Assembly (NCBI RefSeq): GCF_005047635.1
Contig: NZ_SUKC01000001.1
Span: forward strand, 310,001 to 374,000
Direction of reading: 5' to 3'
DNA length: 64,000 bases
From: Arthrobacter sp. CAU 1506
Lineage (GTDB): Bacteria; Actinomycetota; Actinomycetes; Actinomycetales; Micrococcaceae
Below the pieces are notes generated by a model. It searched no databases. It was not told the DNA's origin and was given only the letters and a program-made list of their open reading frames with translations. Shown here piece by piece: positions 24,892 to 33,055 of the stretch. The stretch's first letter is position 1. Every line of letters begins with the position of its first letter. The translations under genes and the position numbers were made by a program.

Positions 24892-25383
24892 GTGAACTCC
24901 GAAACCCGTTGGCTGGACGATCACGAGCAGGAGATCTGGCGCGCCTTCCGCGAATTGCTCTGGGGCTTCGAGTCGGCCTTGGACCGGCAGCTGCAGCGGG
25001 ACTCCGACCTCTCCGCCGTGGAGTATTCGGTCCTGGCCTCCCTGTCGGAGGCCGAGGAAGGAGTCATGCGGGCGCGGGACATCGCCCAGCAGTTGGACTG
25101 GGAGCGAAGCCGGCTGTCCCACTTGCTCAAGCGCATGGAAGCCCGCGGACTGGTGAAGCGGGTAACCTGCCCCACCGACGCCCGCGGTTTCAACGTCTCA
25201 ATGACCGAGGCCGGCTGGCATGTCATCCATCAGGCGGCGCCCGGCCACGTGACCTTTGTGCGGGAGAACGTTTTTGATCCGCTCTCGGCCGCGGAGCGCG
25301 AGGCGCTGCTCTCGGCAACCACCAAGATCCAGCAGTCCGTCCGCGACGCCGGCCTCTGGGGGAACACCGGAAAGACGTCCTGA
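24892..25383 (+). CDS. MarR-family transcriptional regulator
   Basis: A 163-residue winged-helix dimeric regulator. It shows the MarR core: LSAVEYSVLASLSEAEEGVMRARDIA, the recognition helix region LDWERSRLSHLLKRMEARGLV, and the wing KRVTCPTDARGFNVSMTEAG with the DxR motif. The single cysteine in the wing could sense oxidants or electrophiles. The GTG at 24892 follows AAGGGA at five bases; a TTG at 24862 would place the start inside operator site 3 and is rejected. It likely represses itself and the divergent FMN reductase through the three TTGAC-NN-GTCAA sites. Confidence 0.92.
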   Translation: MNSETRWLDDHEQEIWRAFRELLWGFESALDRQLQRDSDLSAVEYSVLASLSEAEEGVMRARDIAQQLDWERSRLSHLLKRMEARGLVKRVTCPTDARGFNVSMTEAGWHVIHQAAPGHVTFVRENVFDPLSAAEREALLSATTKIQQSVRDAGLWGNTGKTS

Positions 25384-25454
25384 CCGGAAACTCTCTCGGG
25401 GCGGCAGGACGCCGTGGACCTGCGTCCTGACCGGAAACTCTCCCTGGGCGGCAG
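25377..25454. repeat. Imperfect direct repeat between marR and the ABC-F gene
   Basis: Two 31-base copies begin at 25377 and 25424 (period 47). They share GTCCTGACCGGAAACTCTC exactly and end in a CGGCAG motif, differing in a few middle bases. The first copy contains the marR stop codon. The AGGACGC/GCGTCCT stem-loop lies between and partly within them. Confidence 0.75.
25406..25428. terminator. Stem-loop between convergent marR and ABC-F genes
   Basis: AGGACGC (25406-25412) pairs with GCGTCCT (25422-25428) around a nine-base loop, in the 74-base gap between convergent stop codons. It is a reasonable bidirectional terminator, without a T-run. Confidence 0.5.
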
Positions 25455-25457
25455 CGG

Positions 25458-27389
25458 TCACTCCAGGATTTCGGAGACCTCCAGCCACTCCAGTTCCAGA
25501 CCTTCCTTCTCTTCGGCGATCTCCTGCAGCTTCCGGTTCATCTCCGCCAGCCCGGAAAAATCGATGTCGGCCTTGGCGCCGGCTGCGTCCATCTGCTCCT
25601 TGAGCTTGACCTCCTGCTGACCCAGCTTGCCCAGCTGGCGTTCAATCCGGTTGAGGTCCTTCTTCGCCTGACGCTTGTCCGCTTCGGAATGCACGGTGCC
25701 GGCAGCCGTTTCGGCAGAGTCGCTGCCGCCGGACGGAACCGCCGAAGACTTGCCGGCCAGCGCCGCTTCGCGCAGCTCAAGGTACTGGTCCACTCCCCCA
25801 GGCAGCCCGCGGAGCTTGCCGTCGCCCAGCAGCGCCATTTGGTGGTCCGTCACCCGTTCCAGCAGGTACCGGTCGTGCGAGACCACCACCAGCGTGCCCG
25901 GCCATCCGTCCAGCACATCCTCCACCGCTGCCAGCGTGTCCGTATCAAGGTCGTTCGTGGGCTCGTCCAGCATCAGCACATTGGGCTCGCCGACCAACAG
26001 CCGCAGCAATTGCAGCCGCCGCCGCTCGCCGCCCGAGAGGTCCCGCACCGGAGTCCACTGCTTCTCTTTGGAGAAGCCGAGCTGTTCCACCAGTTGCCCG
26101 GCTGACACCTCGCGCCCGCCGATGTTGAAGACCTGGCGTTCGCGCTGGATCACTTCCACCACCCGCAGGTCCAAGACATCGTCGAGTTCGCGGACCTCCT
26201 GGGTCAGCATGGCGGTCTGCACCGTCTTGCCCCGCTTCACCTTGCCGGCGGTCGGCTCGATTTCTCCGTTGAGCAGCCGCAGCAGGGTGGTCTTGCCTGC
26301 GCCGTTGACGCCCACCAGGCCGAGCCGCTCGCCCGGTGCCAGCCGGAGGGTGATGTTGTCGAAGAGCGGACCGGATCCGCCGTTGAGATCTCCGCGCGCT
26401 CGTTCCTCGCTTGGTCGATCACTGGGGCGCGCTCGTTCCTCGCTTGGTCGATCACCGGGGCGCGCTCGTTCCTCGCTTGGTCGATCGCTGGGCCGGGGCG
26501 GCGGCGTGTACGTCACATGTTCAAGGTCCAGCACGTCCTTGCCCAGCCGGGCGGTGGCCATCTTGTTCAGCGCCACCGTATCCCGGGGCTCGGGCACATC
26601 GGCGATCAGTTCATTGGCGGCTTCGATCCGGAACTTCGGCTTCGCGGTCCGGGCCGGCGCCCCGCGGCGCAGCCAGGCCAGCTCCTTCTTGACCAGCTGC
26701 TGCCGTTTCCCTTCGACGACGGCGGCCATCCGGTTGCGTTCGGCACGGGCCAGAACGTAGGCGGCATATCCGCCGTCGAACGGGTCGACGACGCCGTCGT
26801 GGACTTCCCACGTGCGGGTGCACACTTCGTCCAGGAACCAGCGGTCGTGGGTGACCACCAGGAAGGCACCCTCATTCGGGCGCCACCTGGTCTTGAGGTG
26901 ACGGGCAAGCCATGCCACGCCTTCGACGTCGAGGTGGTTGGTCGGCTCGTCGAGCATGATCACGTCATGCGGCTCGATCAGCAGCTTGGCGAGGGCCACC
27001 CGGCGCCGCTGCCCGCCGGACAACGACGACACCGTGGCATGCCAGTCGACGTCGCCCACCAGCCCGTCCATAATCTCGCGGATCCGCGGGTTCGACGCCC
27101 ACTCGTGCTCGGCTGCTTCACCGACGATGGCCACGCCAACCGGCAGGTCGCCGTTAAGCACGTCCTGCTGGTCCAGATAGCCCACGTTCACGTCGCCGCG
27201 TTTGGTGACCCGGCCGTCGTCGGGCGTGCTTCGCTGCGACAGCAGCCGCATCAAGGTGGACTTGCCGTCGCCGTTGCGCCCCACCATGCCAATCCGGTCG
27301 CCTTCGTTCAAGCCGAGGGACACCGAATCCAGGATGGTGCGGGTGGCAAAGGAGACGCTGACGTTTTCTGCGCCGAGCAAGTGGACCAA
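25458..27389 (-). CDS. ABC-F family ATPase (Uup/EttA-like)
   Basis: A 643-residue soluble protein with two ABC cassettes and a C-terminal coiled coil, as in ribosome-associated ABC-F factors. Cassette 1 has Walker A GRNGDGKST, signature LSGGQRRR and VIMLDEPTNHLD. Cassette 2 has GVNGAGKTT, LSGGERRR and VLMLDEPTNDLD. The C-terminal ~70 residues form a charged coiled coil, as in Uup. In the linker before cassette 2 sits a triple 11-residue repeat (RPSDRPSEERA type) encoded by a tandem 33-bp DNA repeat. The start is a TTG at 27389 (MVHLLGAENVSV), matching the family N-terminus. It follows ispE on the same strand. Confidence 0.92.
   Translation of the reverse strand: MVHLLGAENVSVSFATRTILDSVSLGLNEGDRIGMVGRNGDGKSTLMRLLSQRSTPDDGRVTKRGDVNVGYLDQQDVLNGDLPVGVAIVGEAAEHEWASNPRIREIMDGLVGDVDWHATVSSLSGGQRRRVALAKLLIEPHDVIMLDEPTNHLDVEGVAWLARHLKTRWRPNEGAFLVVTHDRWFLDEVCTRTWEVHDGVVDPFDGGYAAYVLARAERNRMAAVVEGKRQQLVKKELAWLRRGAPARTAKPKFRIEAANELIADVPEPRDTVALNKMATARLGKDVLDLEHVTYTPPPRPSDRPSEERARPGDRPSEERARPSDRPSEERARGDLNGGSGPLFDNITLRLAPGERLGLVGVNGAGKTTLLRLLNGEIEPTAGKVKRGKTVQTAMLTQEVRELDDVLDLRVVEVIQRERQVFNIGGREVSAGQLVEQLGFSKEKQWTPVRDLSGGERRRLQLLRLLVGEPNVLMLDEPTNDLDTDTLAAVEDVLDGWPGTLVVVSHDRYLLERVTDHQMALLGDGKLRGLPGGVDQYLELREAALAGKSSAVPSGGSDSAETAAGTVHSEADKRQAKKDLNRIERQLGKLGQQEVKLKEQMDAAGAKADIDFSGLAEMNRKLQEIAEEKEGLELEWLEVSEILE
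26395..26493. repeat. Tandem 33-bp repeat (three units) inside the ABC-F gene
   Basis: Units at 26395-26427, 26428-26460 and 26461-26493 share CGCGCTCGTTCCTCGCTTGG followed by TCGATC and differ only near the end. Because 33 is a multiple of three, the repeat stays in frame and encodes R-P-[S/G]-D-R-P-S-E-E-R-A in the linker between the ABC cassettes. I did not see another copy elsewhere in the window. Confidence 0.92.
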
Positions 27390-27460
27390 GGATGCTGCTT
27401 TCTGTTGCTTTGACTGAGTGCTTCAGGCGGACCGTAGGCTGGCCTCGCGCGGCCGGGGCC

Positions 27461-28396
27461 TCAAGCCATAATGCGGGCGCCGTGTACCGGTCCGCGGACC
27501 GGCAAGGCCACCACACCGGCGACGTCCGAGAGCCGCTGTGCCAGTTCTGCCGCTTCCTGCCGTCCTGCGGTCAGGAAGGCGACGGTGGGGCCGGAACCGG
27601 AAACCAGTCCGGCCAGCGCGCCTTCGACCCGGCCCAGTTCCAGGATATCGGCAAGCTCGGGTGCCAGTTCGATGGCTGCCTCCTGCAGGTCATTGTGCAA
27701 ATAACCCGCCAGCTGGTGAACGTCGCCGGACTGCATCGCCTGCAGAATCGCCGGCTCCACCTGTTCGGGCTCGGCCGGCACTTCTCCCCGGCGGGCCCGC
27801 AGGTCGTCCGCCACGGCATAAACCTTGGGCGTCGACAGACCGAACGAGGCCGGAACCAGCACCCAGTGCATTTCGCTGCGCGCCAGCGCCGGAGTCAACC
27901 GGTCCCCCACCCCGAGTCCGACCGCAACTCCGCCGTGCAGCGCGAACGGCACGTCCGCGCCGAGTCCGCCGGCCAGCCCGATCAGTTCATCGCGCGAGTA
28001 GCCGGTGTTCCACAGCGCGCTGCAGGCCACCAGGGCGGCAGCCGCGTCGGCGGAACCGCCGCCCATCCCGCCCGCAATGGGGACCCGTTTGGTGATGTCC
28101 AGGTGAACGCCCTGCGGATGGCCGGAGGTTTCGCGGATGAGTTCCGCGGCCTGCACAGCCAGGTTGGAGGCGTCCAGCGGGATCCCGTCCAGGTCGAAGT
28201 CCAGTCCCACTCCATTGCGCACACTCACCGTGATGGCGTCGTCGTCGCGTGCCGTGGCGGTGACTTCCTCGTAGAGCGACAGCGCCAGATAAACGCTGGC
28301 CACCGAGTGGTAGCCATCCGCCCGGGGACCGCCCACCCGGAAGGAGACGTTGATCTTTCCCGGCGCCATCACGCGGACCGGACGTGTTCTGCTCAT
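27461..28396 (-). CDS. ispE: 4-diphosphocytidyl-2-C-methyl-D-erythritol kinase
   Basis: A 311-residue GHMP kinase that phosphorylates CDP-ME in the MEP isoprenoid pathway, feeding undecaprenyl phosphate and menaquinone synthesis. Evidence: VMAPGKINVSFRVGGPRADGYH at the N-terminus, the ATP-binding PIAGGMGGGSADAAAAL, and a C-terminal SGSGPTVAFLT motif. The ATG at 28396 lies 12 bases after the rsmA stop, the conserved rsmA-ispE order of actinobacteria. The ABC-F gene follows after 71 bases, probably in the same operon. Confidence 0.96.
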   Translation of the reverse strand: MSRTRPVRVMAPGKINVSFRVGGPRADGYHSVASVYLALSLYEEVTATARDDDAITVSVRNGVGLDFDLDGIPLDASNLAVQAAELIRETSGHPQGVHLDITKRVPIAGGMGGGSADAAAALVACSALWNTGYSRDELIGLAGGLGADVPFALHGGVAVGLGVGDRLTPALARSEMHWVLVPASFGLSTPKVYAVADDLRARRGEVPAEPEQVEPAILQAMQSGDVHQLAGYLHNDLQEAAIELAPELADILELGRVEGALAGLVSGSGPTVAFLTAGRQEAAELAQRLSDVAGVVALPVRGPVHGARIMA

Positions 28397-28408
28397 GCCA
28401 CCATCTTC

Positions 28409-29329
28409 CTAGCCGACAAGCGGATGGTTGAATTCCGCGATCCGGGCAAAGGCAGCAACATCCAGCACTTCCCCGCGGGCGCTGGGATCCACATTCGCCT
28501 GGCGCAACGCTTCCTCCGCCCGCGCCGCGCTCCCGGCCCACCCGGCCAGGGCCGCCCGCAGCGTCTTGCGGCGCTGCGCGAAGGCTGCATCGATGACGGC
28601 GAAGACTTCGCGGCGCGGGGCACGGGTGACCGGCGGCGCGCCGCGGGTGAATTCCACCAGGCCTGAGGCGATCTTCGGGGCCGGCCAAAACACGTTCATG
28701 CCGATCACCCCCGCCTTGCGCATGCTGCCGTACCACGCGGCCTTGACGCTGGGAACGCCGTAGATTTTGGAGCCGGGCTTGGCCGCCAGCCGGTCGGCCA
28801 CCTCGTCCTGGACCATGACCAGGCCGTGCCGCAGCGACGGGAAGTGCTCCAGCAGGTGCAGGACCACGGGCACGGCAACGTTGTAGGGCAAGTTGGCAAC
28901 CAGTGCGTCCGGCGCCTTCGGCAGTTCGGTGACCTGCAGCGCGTCAGCCAGCACCACGTCCAACCGGCCGGCAGCCTCGGGACGCCATTCGGACGCCGTC
29001 TGCTCCAGTCGGGCGGCCAGCTTGGGATCGATTTCGACGGCGACCACGTGCCCGGCTGCATCCAGCAGTCCCAGCGTGAGGGAGCCGAGGCCGGGACCAA
29101 CCTCCAGCACGGTCTCGCCGGGCTCAACGTCAGCGGTGGCCACGATCCTGCGGATGGTATTGCCGTCGATCACGAAGTTTTGACCGAGGGTCTTGGTGGG
29201 CCGAACGTCCAGTTCGGCGGCGAGCCGGCGGATGTCGGCTGCCCCGAGCAGCGGCTTGGTGGGTGCGGCCGCGGCTTCCCCGTCGTTCTGCCGGGAGCCG
29301 GTGCCGGGAGCGGAATGTGGTTCTGTCAC
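28409..29329 (-). CDS. rsmA: 16S rRNA dimethyladenosine transferase
   Basis: A 306-residue KsgA/RsmA methyltransferase, which dimethylates A1518 and A1519 of 16S rRNA during 30S maturation. Signatures: [24 protein letters not shown] motif [23 protein letters not shown], and catalytic NLPYNVAVP. The GTG at 29329 is chosen because the upstream frame (another 92 codons) runs through two strong stem-loops and looks non-coding. The N-terminal ~30 residues before the conserved region are Ala/Gly-rich, as in other Arthrobacter-like proteins. Followed by ispE. Confidence 0.95.
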   Translation of the reverse strand: MTEPHSAPGTGSRQNDGEAAAAPTKPLLGAADIRRLAAELDVRPTKTLGQNFVIDGNTIRRIVATADVEPGETVLEVGPGLGSLTLGLLDAAGHVVAVEIDPKLAARLEQTASEWRPEAAGRLDVVLADALQVTELPKAPDALVANLPYNVAVPVVLHLLEHFPSLRHGLVMVQDEVADRLAAKPGSKIYGVPSVKAAWYGSMRKAGVIGMNVFWPAPKIASGLVEFTRGAPPVTRAPRREVFAVIDAAFAQRRKTLRAALAGWAGSAARAEEALRQANVDPSARGEVLDVAAFARIAEFNHPLVG

Positions 29330-29360
29330 TGTGCCATCGTATCGGTCCGGCGGCCGCTGC

Positions 29361-29379
29361 CGGGGCGGACGCCGCCCCG
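29361..29379. terminator. GC-rich hairpin upstream of rsmA
   Basis: CGGGGCGG (29361-29368) and CCGCCCCG (29372-29379) form a perfect 8-bp stem with a three-base loop in the rpfB-rsmA gap. It may add to rpfB termination or structure the rsmA leader. Confidence 0.45.
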
Positions 29380-29393
29380 CCCGCTGAATGCAC

Positions 29394-29425
29394 GTCGGGC
29401 CCGGGCAGTGATGCCCGGGCCCGAC
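29394..29425 (-). terminator. Terminator-like hairpin after rpfB
   Basis: GTCGGGCCCGGGCA (29394-29407) and its exact complement (29412-29425) enclose a GTGA loop: a perfect 14-bp GC-rich stem 25 bases after the rpfB stop. No T-run follows, as is usual for actinobacterial stem terminators. Confidence 0.75.
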
Positions 29426-29450
29426 GAGGGAGGAATAACTGGCGGGATGC

Positions 29451-30563
29451 TTAGAGCAATCCCAGCTTGGAGGCACAGGCCGGCCAGTGGCCCCATCCGC
29501 CGTTGCCGCGCAGCACTTCAGCGGTCGCGATCTGCTCCGACGGAGTGGCCATGTAGGCGTACGGGGCGTACTTGCCGCCGCCGGCGCCCAGCCATGAGCT
29601 GGCACTGAATTGCAGGCCTCCGGAGTAGCCGTTGCCCGTGTTGATGGACCAGTTGCCGCCGGACTCGCATTCTGCGAGCGCCTGCCAGGTGCCGCCCACG
29701 TTGGCGTTGTTGACCTTGGCCGGGCGCTTCTTCGTGCCGACAGTGACCTTCTGGCTGACCGGTTCGCGGGTGACCTTTTCCTTGACCAGCTTCCGGCTGG
29801 TTTCCTTGCCGTCGGTCAGAACGATCTCGTAGACCTTGACCCGTTCGCCGGCCTCGCCGGCCCGGGTGACCTTTTCCTCGTCGGCGTACATGCCGGAGTT
29901 TGTCGTCTCGTCGGTACCAAACGCGATGGACTCGGTCTCTTCGACCCGCTCGCGGTCGATCCGGGTCACCTTGACCTTGATGCCCTCCTCGACCGGCTCC
30001 TTGGCGGCAACGGAGAGCTTGTCGTCCTTGCGGACCTTGATGTCATGCTCCTGCAGCAGGTCCCCGATGGTGGTCGCGGTGGTGACTTCCTTGCGGGTCT
30101 TGCCGTCGACGGCAATCGTGACACGCTTCGGGGTCGAGATGGTGACCGCGCCCACCGAGGCCAGTTCGGCGGTCAGCGGAGCCGACAGGGCGGACTTGTC
30201 CGTCACTTCCAGCTCGTCCAGCAGTTCCCGGACCGTCGCGGCCGTCGTGTGGACCGTGGAGCTGTCGCCGTCCACGTTGACGTTCACCGGCTTGGCGGTG
30301 ACCACCTCAATGCTGGCGCCGTCGGAGATTTCCTCACCGACTGCTGGTGTGACGTCGTCGAGTTCGCCTACCTCAACTTCGGATTCGGCGAGTACATCCG
30401 CCACCGTCGAACCGAAGGTGGAGACAGTGCTGGCCTGCCCGTCTACCGTCAGCGTCACGGACTTGTTGTTGCCTACAAAAGCAACCAGCCCAAGGACCAG
30501 TGCGGTCATGACGACGACCTGGCCGGCGATTTTCACCCAGCGGTTCTTCAGCGCGTTAGTCAC
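29451..30563 (-). CDS. rpfB: Resuscitation-promoting factor, RpfB-type
   Basis: A roughly 370-residue secreted or anchored muralytic protein. It has an N-terminal hydrophobic anchor ([18 protein letters not shown]), three DUF348 repeats (each beginning like [23 protein letters not shown]), a G5 domain ([25 protein letters not shown] region), and a C-terminal lysozyme-like Rpf domain starting [18 protein letters not shown] with the catalytic Glu in AECE. It cleaves peptidoglycan to promote growth resumption. I chose the GTG at 30563 (VTNALKNRW); an ATG at 30602 gives 13 more residues. The rpfB-rsmA-ispE order is conserved in actinobacteria. Confidence 0.94.
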   Translation of the reverse strand: MTNALKNRWVKIAGQVVVMTALVLGLVAFVGNNKSVTLTVDGQASTVSTFGSTVADVLAESEVEVGELDDVTPAVGEEISDGASIEVVTAKPVNVNVDGDSSTVHTTAATVRELLDELEVTDKSALSAPLTAELASVGAVTISTPKRVTIAVDGKTRKEVTTATTIGDLLQEHDIKVRKDDKLSVAAKEPVEEGIKVKVTRIDRERVEETESIAFGTDETTNSGMYADEEKVTRAGEAGERVKVYEIVLTDGKETSRKLVKEKVTREPVSQKVTVGTKKRPAKVNNANVGGTWQALAECESGGNWSINTGNGYSGGLQFSASSWLGAGGGKYAPYAYMATPSEQIATAEVLRGNGGWGHWPACASKLGLL

Positions 30564-30893
30564 GGTTCCCGAATCTGTTGCAGTATCCGGGCACGGGGAC
30601 ATAAAGGCACACGCCAAGGGCGCGCCGATTTCCACGGCACGATGCGAGTGCAGGCAGCACCTACAACGGCTGTTTGGGCGTACGAACGGAACGTCCAACG
30701 GCAACCGCTAAAGGTGTGGCAATGTCCGGATGCCTTCCCCGACCCCGGCCATTAGCTACCTACCGTAATCGAAACGTGACATGGCGACAAGCCGGGCTAC
30801 CGGCGGGTAGTCACGGGCCGCACTGCGCAGCAGCTGACTCCGGAAGCCTCGCCTGCCTGCTTTCGGGGGCTGGCTAGGAAAAACACCTAGGTG

Positions 30894-31847
30894 TCATTCG
30901 CTGCGCCACGAGCCGTAAACGTGCTGCGTGTTCTCCGCCACTTCTGTGCATAACGTGGCCAGATCCTTGTCCAGCACCTGGGCCATCGAACGCACGGTGT
31001 AGGGCACCAGATAGCTGGCGTTGGGGCGACCGCGGTAGGGATGCGGCGTCAGGAACGGCGCATCCGTTTCGGCCAGCACCAGTTCCGGTTCGGCCGTGGC
31101 CAGCGCCTCGCGCAGACCGTCGGCATTCTTGAAGCTAACAGTGCCTGCGAAGGACATGTGCCAGCCGTTGTCATTGCAGATCCTGGCCAGCGACGCGTCC
31201 CCGGAGAAGCAATGGAACACCACCTTTTCCGGTGCGCCCTCCTCGCGCAGCACCCGGACCACGTCCTCGTGGGCGTCGCGGTCGTGGATCTGAAGGGCCA
31301 GGCCCAGTCGCTTGGCCATGTCGATGTGGCGGCGGAACGACTCGTGCTGGGCACTCCGGCCGCCGGCTCCCGTGCGGTAGTAGTCCAGGCCGGTCTCACC
31401 GATGGCCCGGATGCGCGGGTGCCTGGCTATCTCCTCAATCTCCGCCAGGGCCTGCTCCAGCGTTCCTGCTTCGGCCAGCGGCGGCGCATCATTGGGATGG
31501 ATGGCCACCGCACCCAGCAGCCTGGGCTCGGCCTGGACCGCCTGGAGCGTGAAGCGCGAGGACTCCAGATCGCAACCAACCTGGACGGCACCGGCGACGC
31601 CAACCGCCTCGGCAGCGTCCATTGCCTGCCGGACCGTGACCGACACCAGCCCGTCGCGAAAGTCCAGATGGGTGTGGTTGTCCATCACCGGCACCGGCAG
31701 CGGCTCGGGGGCCGGCGGATAGCTCAGATTACGACGACGGCCGTCGCCCTCGGTGGGGCTGCGCACGGCTGACGCCTTGGCTGCTGTGCTGTCAACTGTG
31801 TAGGCGGGGGGTGTTTCGCCGGCAATCGCGGCTGGAAAATTGGCCAT
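30894..31847 (-). CDS. tatD: TatD-family metal-dependent hydrolase
   Basis: A 317-residue TIM-barrel DNase/hydrolase. The metal-binding HTHLDF motif (in MDNHTHLDF) is preceded by an unusual ~53-residue Ala/Pro-rich extension. Downstream are IGETGLDYYR, QIHDRDAHEDV, FHCFSGD and the late ETDAPFLTPHPYRGRPN. The ATG at 31847 gives this longer form; an internal ATG at the MDNHTHLDF would give a normal-length TatD. It lies upstream of rpfB on the same strand with a 190-base gap. Confidence 0.92.
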   Translation of the reverse strand: MANFPAAIAGETPPAYTVDSTAAKASAVRSPTEGDGRRRNLSYPPAPEPLPVPVMDNHTHLDFRDGLVSVTVRQAMDAAEAVGVAGAVQVGCDLESSRFTLQAVQAEPRLLGAVAIHPNDAPPLAEAGTLEQALAEIEEIARHPRIRAIGETGLDYYRTGAGGRSAQHESFRRHIDMAKRLGLALQIHDRDAHEDVVRVLREEGAPEKVVFHCFSGDASLARICNDNGWHMSFAGTVSFKNADGLREALATAEPELVLAETDAPFLTPHPYRGRPNASYLVPYTVRSMAQVLDKDLATLCTEVAENTQHVYGSWRSE

Positions 31848-31994
31848 GATGCCAGCCTACTGAAGCTCCGGCTGCGATTGAGCGGCCGTCAGCGGCGTCT
31901 CAAACAAACGTTTCATGTGTCTACCGCATCACACAGGCAGCAAGTAGGGTTGAGACAACCGGCCCTCGGGGAAGGCATACCGGAAGGTACTTTC

Positions 31995-33050
31995 ATGGAT
32001 ACGCAGCAGGACATGGCAGAGGCCGGGACTATCCGCTCCAACAGCGCTGGGCTGGGACACAGCGCTGAGCCGGGACAAGGTGAGGGGCTCGCGCTCGCCG
32101 AGTTCCACGACGCCTGTGGTCGGATCAGGGCTGCGATCGAGACCGTCATCGACGGCAAATCGGAAGCGGCCCGGCTTGCATTGACCGTTCTGCTCGCCCA
32201 GGGGCACCTGCTCTTGGAGGACGTGCCTGGCGTCGGCAAGACCATGCTGGCGAAAACACTGGCCAAGACCATCGACTGCAGTGTGCACCGGATCCAGTTC
32301 ACCCCGGACCTGCTGCCCTCCGATGTCACCGGCGTCTCCATCTACAACCAGGACAAGCACCGGTTCGAATTCCGGCCGGGACCGGTGTTCGCCAACATCG
32401 TCATCGGCGACGAGATCAACCGTGCCTCGGCCAAGACGCAGTCGGCATTGCTCGAATGCATGGAAGAACACCAAGTCACGGTGGACGGCACCTCCTACCC
32501 GTTGGACACTCCTTTCATGGTGATCGCCACCCAGAACCCGATTGAGATGGAAGGAACCTACCCGCTGCCGGAAGCCCAACGGGACCGTTTCATGGCGCGG
32601 ATCTCCATGGGCTATCCGGACCTGCGTGCGGAAATGGACATGCTGGAGACCCACCAGTCCGTCTCACCGCTGGTAAACGTGCGTCCCGTGGTCACAGTGG
32701 ACGAGGTACGCAGCATGGTCGCAACGGTCCGCGATGTCTACGTCTCGCCCGCCGTGAAGGAATACACGGTCAACATCGGCCGGGCCACCCGGGACCATCC
32801 GCATCTGCGACTGGGGGCTAGCCCGCGGGCCATGCTGCAGTTGCTTCGTGCGGCCAAGGCGACGGCGGCACTGAACGGCCGCGACTTCGTCCTGCCCGAC
32901 GACGTAGCCAGCGTGGCCGAAGCCGTGCTGGCCCACCGGTTGATCCTCGACCGGAAAGCCGTGACGGCCGGCGAAGACGCTTCCAGCGTGGTGGCGTCCG
33001 TGGTGGCCAAGGTCCCGGTGGGCGGCGAGTCCCGCCGCGTCTCCCCCTGA
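31995..33050 (+). CDS. MoxR-family AAA+ ATPase
   Basis: A 351-residue MoxR ATPase, usually a chaperone-like factor for maturation of neighbouring DUF58/VWA proteins. Key parts: Walker A EDVPGVGKTMLAKTLAKT, PDLLPSDVTGVSIY, Walker B VIGDEINRASAKTQSALLECM, and sensor ATQNPIEMEGTYPLPEAQRDRF. The ATG at 31995 follows GGAAGG; upstream frame extension is not used. It is the first gene of a three-gene operon (moxR, DUF58, transglutaminase-like) separated by five bases from the next start. Confidence 0.94.
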   Translation: MDTQQDMAEAGTIRSNSAGLGHSAEPGQGEGLALAEFHDACGRIRAAIETVIDGKSEAARLALTVLLAQGHLLLEDVPGVGKTMLAKTLAKTIDCSVHRIQFTPDLLPSDVTGVSIYNQDKHRFEFRPGPVFANIVIGDEINRASAKTQSALLECMEEHQVTVDGTSYPLDTPFMVIATQNPIEMEGTYPLPEAQRDRFMARISMGYPDLRAEMDMLETHQSVSPLVNVRPVVTVDEVRSMVATVRDVYVSPAVKEYTVNIGRATRDHPHLRLGASPRAMLQLLRAAKATAALNGRDFVLPDDVASVAEAVLAHRLILDRKAVTAGEDASSVVASVVAKVPVGGESRRVSP

Positions 33051-33055
33051 CGGCC

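Noticed and set aside
26395-26493. CRISPR-like repeat array
   Set aside because: Three contiguous 33-bp units have no spacers, are in frame inside an ABC-F gene and have no cas genes nearby; this is a tandem coding repeat.
30564-30893. Possible c-di-AMP (ydaO-type) riboswitch upstream of rpfB
   Set aside because: rpf genes in actinobacteria often carry one, so I looked on the minus strand, but the conserved GGGTGAA-type and related motifs are not visible. The 190-base gap from tatD to the outermost rpfB frame shows no clear aptamer.
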